Of a stretch of DNA of 64,000 nucleotides, positions 16,497 through 25,568 are shown piece after piece. The position numbers and the translations under genes are program-made. The DNA is from a bacterium (lineage in GTDB: Bacteria > Elusimicrobiota > Elusimicrobia > UBA1565 > UBA9628), in contig JAKAQO010000003.1 of NCBI GenBank assembly GCA_021822495.1, positions 62,001-126,000 of the forward strand. The letters are read 5' to 3'. The notes below the pieces were generated by a model that was given only the letters and a program-made list of their open reading frames with translations, had not been told where the DNA came from and searched no databases. Every line of letters begins with the position of its first letter. Positions within the stretch are counted from its first letter, which is position 1.

Positions 16497-18326
16497 CTAG
16501 CGCGGGGAGCGAAAGGCAAAAAGAGCCGCAAGGCCCAAAATCGTCACCAAGATATTGGCGCCGAGAATGATATGGGGCATGGTCAAAAATGCGGCCCAGG
16601 CGGGAAAAATCTGGCCAAGGCCAGCCGCGATAAAGATAGGCAAGGTTCCCAAAATACTGGCCGTCATCATCCATTTGGAAAGATTTTTAAGTTTTGATTG
16701 CGGAAGCTTTTCCTGGTAAAGACTCATCCATTTGTTCGAGTTAATCATCACCATCCCGCCCATGACTCCCGCAAGAACCATGGACAAGGCGGGAATGGGA
16801 ATGAGCGAACTCGCCCATAAAAACGCCAAGGCTGAACCAATTCCGGCCAAGGTCCAAGGCCTTTCGCCTTTTTTTGGCAAAAGAGCCGCAGTCGCCAAGA
16901 ACCCGAAAACCCAGCTCCCGAAATCATAAGCGCCAATGATATTTCCCGTCATCTTGTCATCATGCCAGATTCCCATGGAAATCGCGGCGGCAAAGACCGA
17001 ATAGAGAGAAAAATGAATAAACCTAAAGAAGACAAATGGGACATAACTGCGCCAAGACAAACCTTCTTGTGGCGTTTGTTCGATGGATACAGAAGTCGCG
17101 GAAGCAGTCGGTTTATGAAGATTTAAAGAAGCGTAAAACAAAGCCGCGATCAGAAAGAATGAGCTTGAAATTCCCATCACCACGCTTCCGCCAAAGGCAT
17201 GAAGAAGCGGGACCGAAATCATCGCCATTGAAATAGAGCTGAGCTCAATCCATTGATAGGCATAGTTAAGCCCAAATTCACGCTGAGATCTATCTGAAAT
17301 TAAAAGTGGCGGAATTAAATTTTCGGTCACCCCTCGTGTTGCGCCGTAAACCAGGCCCGAAAGAGCGGAACCCAGAAGAAAAGCTCCAAAAAGCGCGGCG
17401 TGAGGCAAATGAAAGAAAAGCGCCGCTGGAACAAGCCCCCCGCTTAAGGCGGAGACTATCAACGCGACATTATTAATCGTCTTGGGGCTAAAATGCCCGA
17501 CAAAAAAGGCCCCTGTCCAGGCGCCGGGAATACGTGCGATAAGATTGACTCCAGCCGCGATAATCGCCTGAGAAAGACCGAAGATTTGAGCGGTAAAAAC
17601 CGGCAAAGCCACTGCCTGCATCTCTCCCCCCATCGCGGCAATAGACCAGCCGGGAACATATCTCCATAAAAATGGGGCCGGAAGCTCTTTAATACGTTCA
17701 AGCCACTTAAGTTTCTTTCGCGGGGAAGAATTTTCAGTTCCAAGAGGAATACTTGCGACTGTTTCGCGATCATGCGCATCAGCAATGGACAAAAGGGGAC
17801 TGTCCCCTTTTTCGCCTCCAGGAGAAAGGAAAGGGGACTGTCCCCTTTTTTCTTTTTGCCGGTCAAAGAGGCGATTGAGAACTCCAATAGAGATTTTTCC
17901 TAAACGACGAGGCGCGCCAAGAACCTTGCCGCTAAGTTTCGATAAAAACCGGCGGCTTTGAGAGAGTGGTTTTTCCGGTTTTGAGGCCACCCCCAATTTG
18001 TTTTTGTCACCCCGACTTTCGGCCGCTTTCCAACGAATCAGGGAGCGGCGCTTCCTCGCCGACGCTCGGTCGCCGGAATGACGAAGGCCTGAATCAAAAA
18101 GGGGACTGTCCCCTTTTTCCTGTTGGCGGTCAGAAAGGTGATTAAGGACGTTATTGGGAATCTCCGGGTTTTCCGCTGGGAGAGACGCGGAAACATCAGG
18201 AATCTGAAGAGAAGAAATCTCCGGAGTTTTTTCCGAGAATTCCGCGGCCAAGGCCTGATAGGAAGAGAGGCCGGGGGAAAAAATAAAAAGAATCGCCGTC
18301 AGCGCCCAGGCGGTTATTTTTTTAAT
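16497..18326 (-). CDS. MFS-type membrane protein with signal peptide and repeat-filled N-terminus
   Basis: A 609-residue protein if translation starts at the ATT at 18326, which has a strong AAGGAG site 7 nt before it and opens a typical signal peptide (IKKITAWALTAILFIF, then PGLSSYQALAA). A TTG at 18251 is the first conventional start but would cut the signal. About 190 residues of polar sequence follow, holding three in-frame GGGGACTGTCCCC palindromes and a separate 80-bp repeat. The last 400 residues form about 10-12 membrane helices of a major-facilitator type permease (for example GGLVPAALFFHLPHAALFGA). Substrate unknown. The transcript starts from a GGCC-box promoter. Confidence 0.75.
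   Translation of the reverse strand: MKKITAWALTAILFIFSPGLSSYQALAAEFSEKTPEISSLQIPDVSASLPAENPEIPNNVLNHLSDRQQEKGDSPLFDSGLRHSGDRASARKRRSLIRWKAAESRGDKNKLGVASKPEKPLSQSRRFLSKLSGKVLGAPRRLGKISIGVLNRLFDRQKEKRGQSPFLSPGGEKGDSPLLSIADAHDRETVASIPLGTENSSPRKKLKWLERIKELPAPFLWRYVPGWSIAAMGGEMQAVALPVFTAQIFGLSQAIIAAGVNLIARIPGAWTGAFFVGHFSPKTINNVALIVSALSGGLVPAALFFHLPHAALFGAFLLGSALSGLVYGATRGVTENLIPPLLISDRSQREFGLNYAYQWIELSSISMAMISVPLLHAFGGSVVMGISSSFFLIAALFYASLNLHKPTASATSVSIEQTPQEGLSWRSYVPFVFFRFIHFSLYSVFAAAISMGIWHDDKMTGNIIGAYDFGSWVFGFLATAALLPKKGERPWTLAGIGSALAFLWASSLIPIPALSMVLAGVMGGMVMINSNKWMSLYQEKLPQSKLKNLSKWMMTASILGTLPIFIAAGLGQIFPAWAAFLTMPHIILGANILVTILGLAALFAFRSPR
17791..17812. repeat. Palindrome copy inside the MFS reading frame (1)
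   Basis: AAAAGGGGACTGTCCCCTTTTT, translated on the minus strand as EKGDSPLL. Confidence 0.85.
17831..17851. repeat. Palindrome copy inside the MFS reading frame (2)
   Basis: AAGGGGACTGTCCCCTTTTTT, translated as EKRGQSPF. It reads in a different frame from copies 1 and 3, so different peptides come from the same repeat. Confidence 0.85.
18003..18083. repeat. Second repeat type inside the MFS frame
   Basis: About 80 bp with terminal inverted sequences (GTCATTCCGG and CGGGGTGAC on the minus strand). Translated as HSGDRASARKRRS to AAESRGDK. It does not resemble the MFS family and looks inserted. Confidence 0.6.
18096..18118. repeat. Palindrome copy inside the MFS reading frame (3)
   Basis: AAAAAGGGGACTGTCCCCTTTTT, translated as EKGDSPLF. 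Its upstream flank (VLNHLSDRQQ) is also duplicated before copy 2 (VLNRLFDRQK), so flank and palindrome moved or duplicated together. Confidence 0.85.
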
Positions 18327-18380
18327 GGGAATTCTCCTTATTTAAGCGCTTTCCCTCGCGCCGTTTAATCCGGCTTCCTT

Positions 18381-18424
18381 ATTGTATCCAACAATTTCAG
18401 CGCGCCCAAGGGCCAAAAGGCCTA
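18381..18424 (-). promoter_or_regulatory. GGCC-box promoter of the MFS gene
   Basis: On the minus strand: box TAGGCC-TTTT-GGCCCT (18424-18409), 30 nt from centre to TACAAT (18386-18381), then a leader of about 50 nt ending in AAGGAG before the ATT start. Another GGGTC lies just upstream of the box. Confidence 0.65.
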
Positions 18425-18448
18425 GACCCATTCCGGCAAAAGACCCAG

Positions 18449-18471
18449 AAAAAGGGGACTGTCCCCTTTTT
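18449..18471. repeat. GGGGACTGTCCCC palindrome at the alr 3' end
   Basis: AAAAAGGGGACTGTCCCCTTTTT; the alr stop TGA touches it. Lies between alr and the MFS promoter, again terminator-like. Confidence 0.85.
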
Positions 18472-19544
18472 CAAGAAACGTAAACGCGTGGAATCTGGGG
18501 ATGAGCGGCAGTGCGGCGAACTGGAAGGGTGATGACATCTCCAACCTTGACGCGAGGAACTTGACTGACATCCACAAGCAGATGAGAAATTCCGCATCCC
18601 CCGATAAAAGGCGTTCTGACTTTTCCCATCATGCCCCAATACTCAAAACCGGAGCCCAGACGGATCAGGCGTTCGGCGGGCTCCATCGTAATCCCATCGG
18701 AATACCCCACAAGTAAGGTCGCCACTTTCATATTCCTCGGAGAAACGTAGGCGCTGGCATATCCGACAGATTCCCCGGCGGAAATTGAACGAATATGAAT
18801 AATCCGCGTTTTAAAATGCCAAGGATTTTTAAGCGGAAAAGAGCGCGATTTCGCGGCATTGATTCCGTAGATTAAATTTCCGATTCGCGCGAGATCCATC
18901 CGCCAATGAGGAAAATCCAGAAAAACGGAACTGTTGGCCGCATGGCAAAGAAGACCGGGATAGGTTTTTTTTAAGCGCTCAGCGATGCGGGAAAAATCGC
19001 GAAGTTTTTCCTCCGCCTCAACCGCGTTTTTCCCGGGGATATAATCAATATGAGCGGACAAACCCTCAAGTTTAATTTTTTTAAAGCGCTTCAGATGATG
19101 GATGAATAAATCCAAGTGTCTTGGAGAAATTCCCCAACGCCCCAACCCAAAATCCAAATCCACATGGATGGAAACCGGAGAACTCAGGGAAGCTTTTGCA
19201 TTGAGCGCACGAATTTGATCCAAATGATCGACAGTCGCGGAAGTTTTTAGTTTGACCACCTCTTCCGCCATCTCCGGTAAAATCGGGGCCATCAGACAAA
19301 GAGAACGATTGATTTTTGCGCGCCTTAAATTCCTCGCTTCTTCCAAGTTCAGAACCCCGATATAAGAAACGCCGGCTTTGACCGCTTCACGAGCTACGGG
19401 AATAAGACCGTGCCCGTAAGCGTCGGCTTTTAAAACGGCCATGACCTTGGTTGAACGCCTTGACGCGGCCAAGACCCGATTAAGATTTGAACTAATCGCC
19501 TTTAAATCTATCTCAATCCATTTAAGGAAAAATTTTTCACGCAT
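18471..19544 (-). CDS. alr: Alanine racemase
   Basis: A 357-residue PLP enzyme making D-alanine for peptidoglycan. The PLP lysine is Lys39 in AVLKADAYGHG. The second catalytic block (SVGYASAY) is followed by ATLLVGYSDGI, and a C-terminal beta domain holds GCGISHLLVDVSQV. Length is normal. The ATG at 19544 lies 6 nt after TATAAT, giving a leaderless mRNA, and the gene is divergent from hemC across 40 bases. The last residues RVYVS end at the edge of a palindrome, so the extreme C-terminus may have been trimmed by its insertion. Confidence 0.94.
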   Translation of the reverse strand: MREKFFLKWIEIDLKAISSNLNRVLAASRRSTKVMAVLKADAYGHGLIPVAREAVKAGVSYIGVLNLEEARNLRRAKINRSLCLMAPILPEMAEEVVKLKTSATVDHLDQIRALNAKASLSSPVSIHVDLDFGLGRWGISPRHLDLFIHHLKRFKKIKLEGLSAHIDYIPGKNAVEAEEKLRDFSRIAERLKKTYPGLLCHAANSSVFLDFPHWRMDLARIGNLIYGINAAKSRSFPLKNPWHFKTRIIHIRSISAGESVGYASAYVSPRNMKVATLLVGYSDGITMEPAERLIRLGSGFEYWGMMGKVRTPFIGGCGISHLLVDVSQVPRVKVGDVITLPVRRTAAHPQIPRVYVS

Positions 19545-19584
19545 GAGGCGATTATAGAAAATTAGAATTTTCTACAATGACTGG
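19545..19584. promoter_or_regulatory. Back-to-back leaderless promoters of alr and hemC
   Basis: Only 40 bases separate the start codons. Leftward TATAAT (19556-19551) plus 6 nt to the alr ATG; rightward TACAAT (19573-19578) plus 6 nt to the hemC ATG. The inverted TAGAAAATT/AATTTTCTA between them means any -35 contacts of one promoter overlap the other's -10, so they should compete. Confidence 0.7.
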
Positions 19585-20490
19585 ATGAAGCTCAGAATTG
19601 GGACTCGCGGATCGCCCTTGGCTCTCGCTCAGAGCCGCTGGGTTGAGAGCCGCCTTAAAGAAATCGAACCTTCGCTTGAAACGGAACTCATCGTCATCAA
19701 AACTTCCGGAGATTTGTTCCAGAACCAATCTCCCAAGGAGGCGCATGAGGCTTCTCTATCTCCGCAAGGGACCAAGGGTCTGTTTGTCAAGGAAATCGAA
19801 GAGAGTCTTTTAAAAGAAGACATTGATCTGGCGGTCCACAGCGCAAAGGATATGCCCGCTCAAATTCCAAACGGGCTTCATATTCTCGCCTATCCCAAGC
19901 GGGAGAACCCGCAAGACGTTTTTATCGGACGCGGCGGAATTCTCTGGAAAGAAATAAAGCCGGGACAAACCATCGGGACCTCTTCTCTTCGGCGGCAGAT
20001 TCAGCTTAAAATGGCTTTTCCGGAAGTTAACGCCGTCCCGCTTCGCGGCAACGTAGATACGCGCATAAAGAAACTGGAAGAAAAATCCCTGGACGGAATT
20101 ATTCTGGCCGCCGCCGGACTTAAAAGACTAGGGCGCGAAATTCCGTCCGCCCATCCTATTGATCTTGACGCAATGGTTCCCGCTCCCGGTCAGGGAGCCC
20201 TGGCCATTGAATCCCGCGTTCAAGACGATCTTCGGCTTTTTTCCCAAATTCTCGATCACGGGCCGACTCGAATCGCAGTGGAATGGGAGCGAGAATTTCT
20301 AAAGACGCTGGGCGGCGGATGCTCCACCCCCCTGGGCGCCTTTGCCGAAATAAAAACGGAAGGGCTTGAAATGCGCGTTTTTTGGTCAAAAGAAGACGGA
20401 AGTCGCGCCCGACATCTTAAAGCCCTCTGCAAGGACACCAGCCTCAGATCATCTTTCATCGAAGATTTGGCGCGCAAAGTCACAGCCTAG
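19585..20490 (+). CDS. hemC: Hydroxymethylbilane synthase (porphobilinogen deaminase)
   Basis: A 301-residue enzyme that joins four porphobilinogens for tetrapyrrole synthesis. Motifs: RIGTRGSPLALAQ (4-16), DLAVHSAKDMP (81-91), GTSSLRRQ (131-138), PLRGNVDTR (152-160) and the cofactor-binding Cys246 in GGGCSTPLG. All key residues are present. The next tetrapyrrole enzyme, hemD, is encoded elsewhere in the window on the other strand. Followed after 18 bases by mfd, probably in the same transcript. Confidence 0.96.
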   Translation: MKLRIGTRGSPLALAQSRWVESRLKEIEPSLETELIVIKTSGDLFQNQSPKEAHEASLSPQGTKGLFVKEIEESLLKEDIDLAVHSAKDMPAQIPNGLHILAYPKRENPQDVFIGRGGILWKEIKPGQTIGTSSLRRQIQLKMAFPEVNAVPLRGNVDTRIKKLEEKSLDGIILAAAGLKRLGREIPSAHPIDLDAMVPAPGQGALAIESRVQDDLRLFSQILDHGPTRIAVEWEREFLKTLGGGCSTPLGAFAEIKTEGLEMRVFWSKEDGSRARHLKALCKDTSLRSSFIEDLARKVTA

Positions 20491-20508
20491 GACTCCGTGA
20501 TAAAATAA

Positions 20509-23500
20509 ATGCCGCGTCTCTTCGGACTTCCAAGTCATTCGTCCTGGGCCTATCTTGCCCATCTTTTAATCGCAAAAAAAGAAACTCCTCTTTCCCTTCC
20601 CGCATACGACGGCCCGCTCATCTTTCTGGTTAAGGAAGAAGAAGACCTGGAAGAAATTAACGCCGCCTTGGACGCTTTTTGTCCGCTATTTTCAAAACAT
20701 TCAAAACTTGAACGCGCCGTTTTTGGGGAAGACGAACCAGAAAGACTTAAAAATCTTTCTCTTCTCAACTTGAGCGCGCCGCTCATTCTCCTCAGCCTTA
20801 AAGCTCTGGCATCCCCAGTTCCATCGCCGGAATTTTTTGAGCGGCAAAGCCTCACGTTTTCAATTGAGACTCAAATGAGTCGCGATGAAGCCGCTCAAAA
20901 GCTGATCCAACTGGGATATCTGCGCTCGGATTTCGTCGAATCTCCCGGAGACTTCGCCATTCGGGGCGGGATTCTTGATTTCTACAGCCCAAGCTCAAAT
21001 CTCCCCACGCGCGTTCTTTTTGAAGGAAATCAAGTCGCTTCCCTGCGCGCCTTTGAACCCTCCACCCAAATGAGTTCAGGCTCCATTTCCCGCGCCGAGG
21101 CCACCCCCGCGTCAACCAAAAGCCCGCAGATGGACGCCACTCCCTTATGGAAATGGCTCTCTCAAAATTCTTTCTCAAAGGCGCTTTGGATCGCGGAAGA
21201 AGGATTGCCTCTGCCCGATGGTTTTTCTACTCCCGACAATCGCTGGATAGAGGCGGGGCGGCTCCTTGAGACTTCAAGCCGGGACCTTGATTTTGGCGCC
21301 CGTCCCAACCCGCCGACCGGCGGCATCGCGGAACAGGCATTTAAAGAAATTCAAAAACTCAATCAAGAAGGGTTTAAAGTTCTCATTTACAGCCTCAATC
21401 AAGGCGAGAATTCCAGAATTCAAGAAATTTTGCCCGAATCAGCTAAGCAAACTTCTCAATTTCTCATCGGCGAAATTGGAAACGGCTTTCGTCATCCTAA
21501 TTTAAAAATCGCTTTTTACAGCTCTTCGGAAATCTTCAACCGGAAGTACCGCCGGACATTTTTTTCCCAGTCCGGCCCGGCGCCCAACCGCATTCGCTCC
21601 TCCGACCTTCAAAAAGGAGATTATGTCGTCCACAATAGTTACGGAATCGCCCGCTACGGCGGCCTTCAAATGGTTCGTTCCCCGGGCTTTGGCCAGGTCG
21701 AATGCGCAAAATTATCTTTTGCCGGAGATTCTGTTCTCTATCTTCCAATGAGCGAATTTTCAGTCATCCAAAAATATATTTCGGGTTCCGCCGGACGTCC
21801 CCGCCTCTCAAGCCTGGACCAAAGACGCTGGGAAGAAGTTAAAGAGCGCGTCCGGGAAGGCGTTCGAGAATTGGCCGAGAAACTTCTTAAAACCCAGGCC
21901 GAACGCGCGGCGTCTCCGGGCCATGCCTTCCCCAAGGACAGCCCGCTTGAGCGCGAATTTGCCGCGGAATTTCCTTATCAAGAAACTCCCGATCAAGCGC
22001 GCGCGATAGAAGAAGTTTTAGAAGACATGACTCGCCCGCATCCCATGGACCGCTTAGTTTTAGGAGACGTGGGATTTGGAAAAACGGAAGTGGCCATGCG
22101 CGCCGCTTTTAAATGCGCGATGGGAAACAAACAAACCTGCGTCCTTGTTCCAACCACCATCCTCGCCGAACAGCATTTTCGAAGTTTTTCTAAAAGGTTC
22201 GCCGATTATCCCGTGCATCTTGGGCTTTTGACCCGCTTTCAAACTAAATCCGAACAACAGGCGGTCATTGAAAAGCTGAAAAACGGGGCCATAGACATCA
22301 TCCTTGGAACCTCAAGGCTTCTCCAAAAGGATATTCAATTTAAGGATTTGGGACTGGCCATTATTGACGAAGAACACCGCTTTGGAGTCGAGGATAAGGA
22401 AAAAATAAAGGGTTTTCGCGCGACCGTGGATGTTCTTTCTTTGTCGGCCACTCCCATTCCCCGCACCTTCGGCCAAGCGCTCTCGGGATTGAGATCGCTG
22501 TCTTTTATCCAAAGCGCGCCCGCGGGGCGTCTCCCTATTACGACAAGGATTTTGCCTTGGAGCGAAAATACAGTGGTTCAAGCCGTTGAAGAGGAAATCT
22601 CGCGTGGCGGACAAGCTTATTATGTTCACAATCGCGTCAGGACCCTCAAAGAAACCGCCGCGCGCCTCAAAGACTTAATGCCCCAAGTTCGATTTGTGAT
22701 TGTTCACGGACAAATGAAGGGACCAGAAATCGAAAGCGCAATGTGGGACTTTTACAACAAAAAATTCGATGTTCTAGTGGCATCCACAATCATCGAGTCG
22801 GGTCTTGATATTCCTTCCGTCAATACTCTCCTTGTGGAAGATGCTCATGAATTTGGTCTGGCTCAACTCTATCAACTGCGCGGAAGAATCGGACGCGAAT
22901 CTAAAAAAGCCTTTTGTTATTTTCTCTACCCTGAAAACGCGGAATTTTCACTCATGCCGGAGGAAGCTCAAAAACGCATGGAAGCCCTTAAGGAGTTCGG
23001 CCATTTGGGCAGCGGCGCGCAGCTGGCGATGAGAGACATGGAAATCCGGGGAACCGGAGATCTCTTGGGGCGAAGGCAGCACGGGTTTGTTCGCGACGTC
23101 GGAATTTCTCTCTACAGCCAGCTTCTCACCGAAGAAATGTCGAACTTAAAAAACAAAAAACCAGACGCGCATTCGCATCGGGAAGAAATTTCGCTTGATA
23201 TCCCGGTCTCGGCCTTTATTCCCCAGGATTATTTTCCCGAGGAACGTCAGCGCCTTGATCTTTACCGCCGCTTAAGCGGCGCGAGAAAAGAAGACTTGGA
23301 AAGTCTACAAAAAGAGATGGAGGATTTAGCCGGCCCCCCGCCCAAGCCGGTCAAACAGCTCTTTGAACTCATCAAAATAAAAATATCGGCCCAGGAACAC
23401 GGGATTATAAAAATCTCCCAGCAAAAAAATGATTTGGAAATCATTTTCGGTTCTTCGGCCAAGATTTCTCCGAAACAAATTACAAGCTGGACTCAAAGAT

Positions 23501-23607
23501 ACGCGCCCAGCCTGCGTTTTACCCACTCAAAACAGGGGGACGGCCTTATTGTTTCTCTCAGTTCTCAAAGCGCCCTTGAATGGCTGAGCAAATTCCTGGA
23601 AAAATGA
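20509..23607 (+). CDS. mfd: Transcription-repair coupling factor
   Basis: A 1032-residue DNA translocase that removes stalled RNA polymerase and recruits UvrA. UvrB-like N-terminal region (about 1-270, including the family pattern RSDFVESPGDFAIRGG), RNA-polymerase interaction domain starting with KGDYVVHNSYGIARY (about 368), then a RecG-like motor: Walker A GDVGFGKTE (about 519-527), DEEHRFGV (about 619), SATPIPRT, and the TRG-type motif late in the second lobe. A C-terminal TRCF domain follows (about 880-1032). It is some 100 residues shorter than E. coli Mfd, mostly in the N-terminal part. Confidence 0.95.
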   Translation: MPRLFGLPSHSSWAYLAHLLIAKKETPLSLPAYDGPLIFLVKEEEDLEEINAALDAFCPLFSKHSKLERAVFGEDEPERLKNLSLLNLSAPLILLSLKALASPVPSPEFFERQSLTFSIETQMSRDEAAQKLIQLGYLRSDFVESPGDFAIRGGILDFYSPSSNLPTRVLFEGNQVASLRAFEPSTQMSSGSISRAEATPASTKSPQMDATPLWKWLSQNSFSKALWIAEEGLPLPDGFSTPDNRWIEAGRLLETSSRDLDFGARPNPPTGGIAEQAFKEIQKLNQEGFKVLIYSLNQGENSRIQEILPESAKQTSQFLIGEIGNGFRHPNLKIAFYSSSEIFNRKYRRTFFSQSGPAPNRIRSSDLQKGDYVVHNSYGIARYGGLQMVRSPGFGQVECAKLSFAGDSVLYLPMSEFSVIQKYISGSAGRPRLSSLDQRRWEEVKERVREGVRELAEKLLKTQAERAASPGHAFPKDSPLEREFAAEFPYQETPDQARAIEEVLEDMTRPHPMDRLVLGDVGFGKTEVAMRAAFKCAMGNKQTCVLVPTTILAEQHFRSFSKRFADYPVHLGLLTRFQTKSEQQAVIEKLKNGAIDIILGTSRLLQKDIQFKDLGLAIIDEEHRFGVEDKEKIKGFRATVDVLSLSATPIPRTFGQALSGLRSLSFIQSAPAGRLPITTRILPWSENTVVQAVEEEISRGGQAYYVHNRVRTLKETAARLKDLMPQVRFVIVHGQMKGPEIESAMWDFYNKKFDVLVASTIIESGLDIPSVNTLLVEDAHEFGLAQLYQLRGRIGRESKKAFCYFLYPENAEFSLMPEEAQKRMEALKEFGHLGSGAQLAMRDMEIRGTGDLLGRRQHGFVRDVGISLYSQLLTEEMSNLKNKKPDAHSHREEISLDIPVSAFIPQDYFPEERQRLDLYRRLSGARKEDLESLQKEMEDLAGPPPKPVKQLFELIKIKISAQEHGIIKISQQKNDLEIIFGSSAKISPKQITSWTQRYAPSLRFTHSKQGDGLIVSLSSQSALEWLSKFLEK

Positions 23608-23621
23608 TAGGATAGGCATTA

Positions 23622-24440
23622 ATGATGCGAAGAATTTTCTTCTTTAGTCTCGCCGTTTTTTCTCTTTCCGCTTGTGAAAAGAAAGAAGCCGTAATAGCCA
23701 AGGTAGGGCCGCTCCACATTACTCAAGCAGATTTTCAGAAGGCTCTCAGCGACGTTGCCCCCGGATATCAGAATTATGTGATGACCCCCAACGGACGAAG
23801 GCAATTTTTGGATATTATCATCCGCGACAAACTGGAACTTGCCGCCGCTCAAGCCTCTAAAGTCTCTCAATCTCCCTCTTACCTTCAAGAAGCCGCCCAG
23901 ATAAGACAAGAAGAAAAAATCCGGCTTCACGAAGCCTTAAAATATCTTTTAATTGAGGACTGGGAAAAAAGTTTGCAGAAAAGAAAAATGACTTCGGTCA
24001 GCGAGGACGAAGCGAGAGCCTACTGGAAACGCCACCCCTATGAGGTCTCATTCAGCCAAATTCTGGTTTCATCTCCCAAAGAAGCGGAAACCCTTCTTAA
24101 GCGAGTGCGCGGGGGCGCCAATTTCGCGCGGTTAGCCCGGAAATACTCCCTCGACAGCGAGTCAGCCATAAAAGGCGGGAAAATGCCTTCCGCCCTTTAT
24201 GGAGAAATTATCCCCGAACTTCAAGACCTTATCTTCCAGATGAGGGTTGGCGAACTCAGCGGCCCCATTAAAACTAAATTTGGATATCACGTCATTCGAA
24301 AAGATTCTCAGCGCAAGGTTTCTTTCGAAAAAGATAAGGGCCGTTTTATCCAAATCCTTGAAAAGCGCAAACTAGACAACTACCTGCAATCCCTTCAAAA
24401 AAAATTCCCCGTGGAGATTATCGATGAACAATTCAAATAA
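23622..24440 (+). CDS. PpiC/SurA-type peptidyl-prolyl isomerase, predicted lipoprotein
   Basis: A 272-residue protein. The N-terminus MMRRIFFFSLAVF ends in a lipobox LSAC, so it should be lipid-anchored on the periplasmic side. Residues about 30-130 resemble a SurA-like chaperone segment and 140-235 a parvulin domain (VSFSQILVSS, GANFARLARKYSLD, GGKMP, GELSGPIKTKFGYHVI). It likely helps fold outer-membrane or secreted proteins. Its 3' end overlaps the next isomerase gene by 17 bases, so the two are made together. Confidence 0.87.
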   Translation: MMRRIFFFSLAVFSLSACEKKEAVIAKVGPLHITQADFQKALSDVAPGYQNYVMTPNGRRQFLDIIIRDKLELAAAQASKVSQSPSYLQEAAQIRQEEKIRLHEALKYLLIEDWEKSLQKRKMTSVSEDEARAYWKRHPYEVSFSQILVSSPKEAETLLKRVRGGANFARLARKYSLDSESAIKGGKMPSALYGEIIPELQDLIFQMRVGELSGPIKTKFGYHVIRKDSQRKVSFEKDKGRFIQILEKRKLDNYLQSLQKKFPVEIIDEQFK

Positions 24441-25545
24441 ACGAATTTGGACCGCCGTTTTGGGATTTATGACCGCGTTAGTCTTAATAAAACCGGCATT
24501 AGCCGCACGGGTTGACGACGTCATCGCGACCGTTAACAACGCGCCCATCTTTCTATCCCGCTACCGAAAAGAACTCGCCGCGACCCTCAACGACATGGCG
24601 CAGACCAACCCCATGGCCATGAGAGACCCTGCCTTCATCCAGCAAATCAAAAATAAAGTTCTTGATGATTTAATTGACCAACAACTTCTATACCAAGCTG
24701 GAAAAGATTTGAAAATTAAAATCCACCAAGATGATATTGACAAAGCCATGGCGGAGATAAAATCTCGCTTCAACACCGATGCGAATGGAAATCCCCTGAC
24801 GCCTCTGCAAGCTCAAGCCGCCTTCGATAAACAGCTGAAAGCCATGGGGCTCACCTATCAACAATACCGCAACCGGCTGAAAAAACAAGTCATGGCCAAA
24901 AAAGTTTTAGATCGGGAGGTTAAAGCCAAAATCGAACAGCCCTCGACCCCCGAAATTCAAACCTACTTTGACAAAGTCGTTCTTTTTGTCAATTCCGGAA
25001 GCACCGAGCCGCCTGTCGGGATGTCACCTTATGCCGCGCAAGATTTCATGATGGCCGCCGATCGAGTCAAATCTTCGACCTCTGAAAGAGTGCAACTGGC
25101 CCGGATTTTAATTCGCGTTCATCCTAACGATCCCCAAGCAGAGAAAACACGCGCTCTCAGAGACGCCAATCAATATAAGGCCATGCTCATGACCGGGACA
25201 TCCACTTTCTCTGAAATCGCCAAGGTTTATTCCGAGGACCCCAACAGCGCCTCCCATGGAGGAGACATCGGCTTTATCCCTAAAGGCGCCTTGCCGCCGG
25301 CTTTAGACAAAGCCGTTTTTTCTCTTGAAGTCGGACAAATCAGCGATCCGCTTCTTAATGATGAAGGTTATAACATCGTCCGCGTCAAATCTCACCAAGC
25401 CGCCGAAAAGCCGGAGTTCGACAAATTAAAAAGCTACCTCAAAGAAATTTTAATGGACGTGGAAAGCCACAAGCTCATGGACCAATACATCAAATCCCTG
25501 AGGGAAAAGGCCGTCATCGTCAAGCACAAGTCGCTGTTAAAGTAG
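24424..25545 (+). CDS. surA: SurA-like periplasmic chaperone/isomerase
   Basis: A 373-residue protein with a signal peptide (WTAVLGFMTALVL, cleavage after ALAA). SurA N-terminal region at about 30-175 (DDVIATVNNAPIFLSRYR, with the VNN pattern and a Gln-rich helix region), then one parvulin domain (about 215-330: VQLARILIRVHP, FSEIAKVYSEDPNSASHGGDIGFIPKG, VGQISDPLLNDEGYNIVRV). E. coli SurA has two parvulin domains; this has one. Pairs with the lipoprotein isomerase just upstream. Role in barrel-protein assembly follows from the family. Confidence 0.85.
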   Translation: MNNSNKRIWTAVLGFMTALVLIKPALAARVDDVIATVNNAPIFLSRYRKELAATLNDMAQTNPMAMRDPAFIQQIKNKVLDDLIDQQLLYQAGKDLKIKIHQDDIDKAMAEIKSRFNTDANGNPLTPLQAQAAFDKQLKAMGLTYQQYRNRLKKQVMAKKVLDREVKAKIEQPSTPEIQTYFDKVVLFVNSGSTEPPVGMSPYAAQDFMMAADRVKSSTSERVQLARILIRVHPNDPQAEKTRALRDANQYKAMLMTGTSTFSEIAKVYSEDPNSASHGGDIGFIPKGALPPALDKAVFSLEVGQISDPLLNDEGYNIVRVKSHQAAEKPEFDKLKSYLKEILMDVESHKLMDQYIKSLREKAVIVKHKSLLK

Positions 25546-25568
25546 TTCCAACAGTTGGTCCACCCAGG

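Noticed and set aside
17791-18118. Possible CRISPR array in the MFS gene
   Set aside because: The repeats are palindromes at irregular spacing within one reading frame and recur elsewhere singly; there are no regular spacers or cas genes.
19545-19584. TAGAAAATT/AATTTTCTA between alr and hemC as an operator
   Set aside because: The symmetry is explained by two face-to-face -10 regions; no independent evidence of a regulator site.
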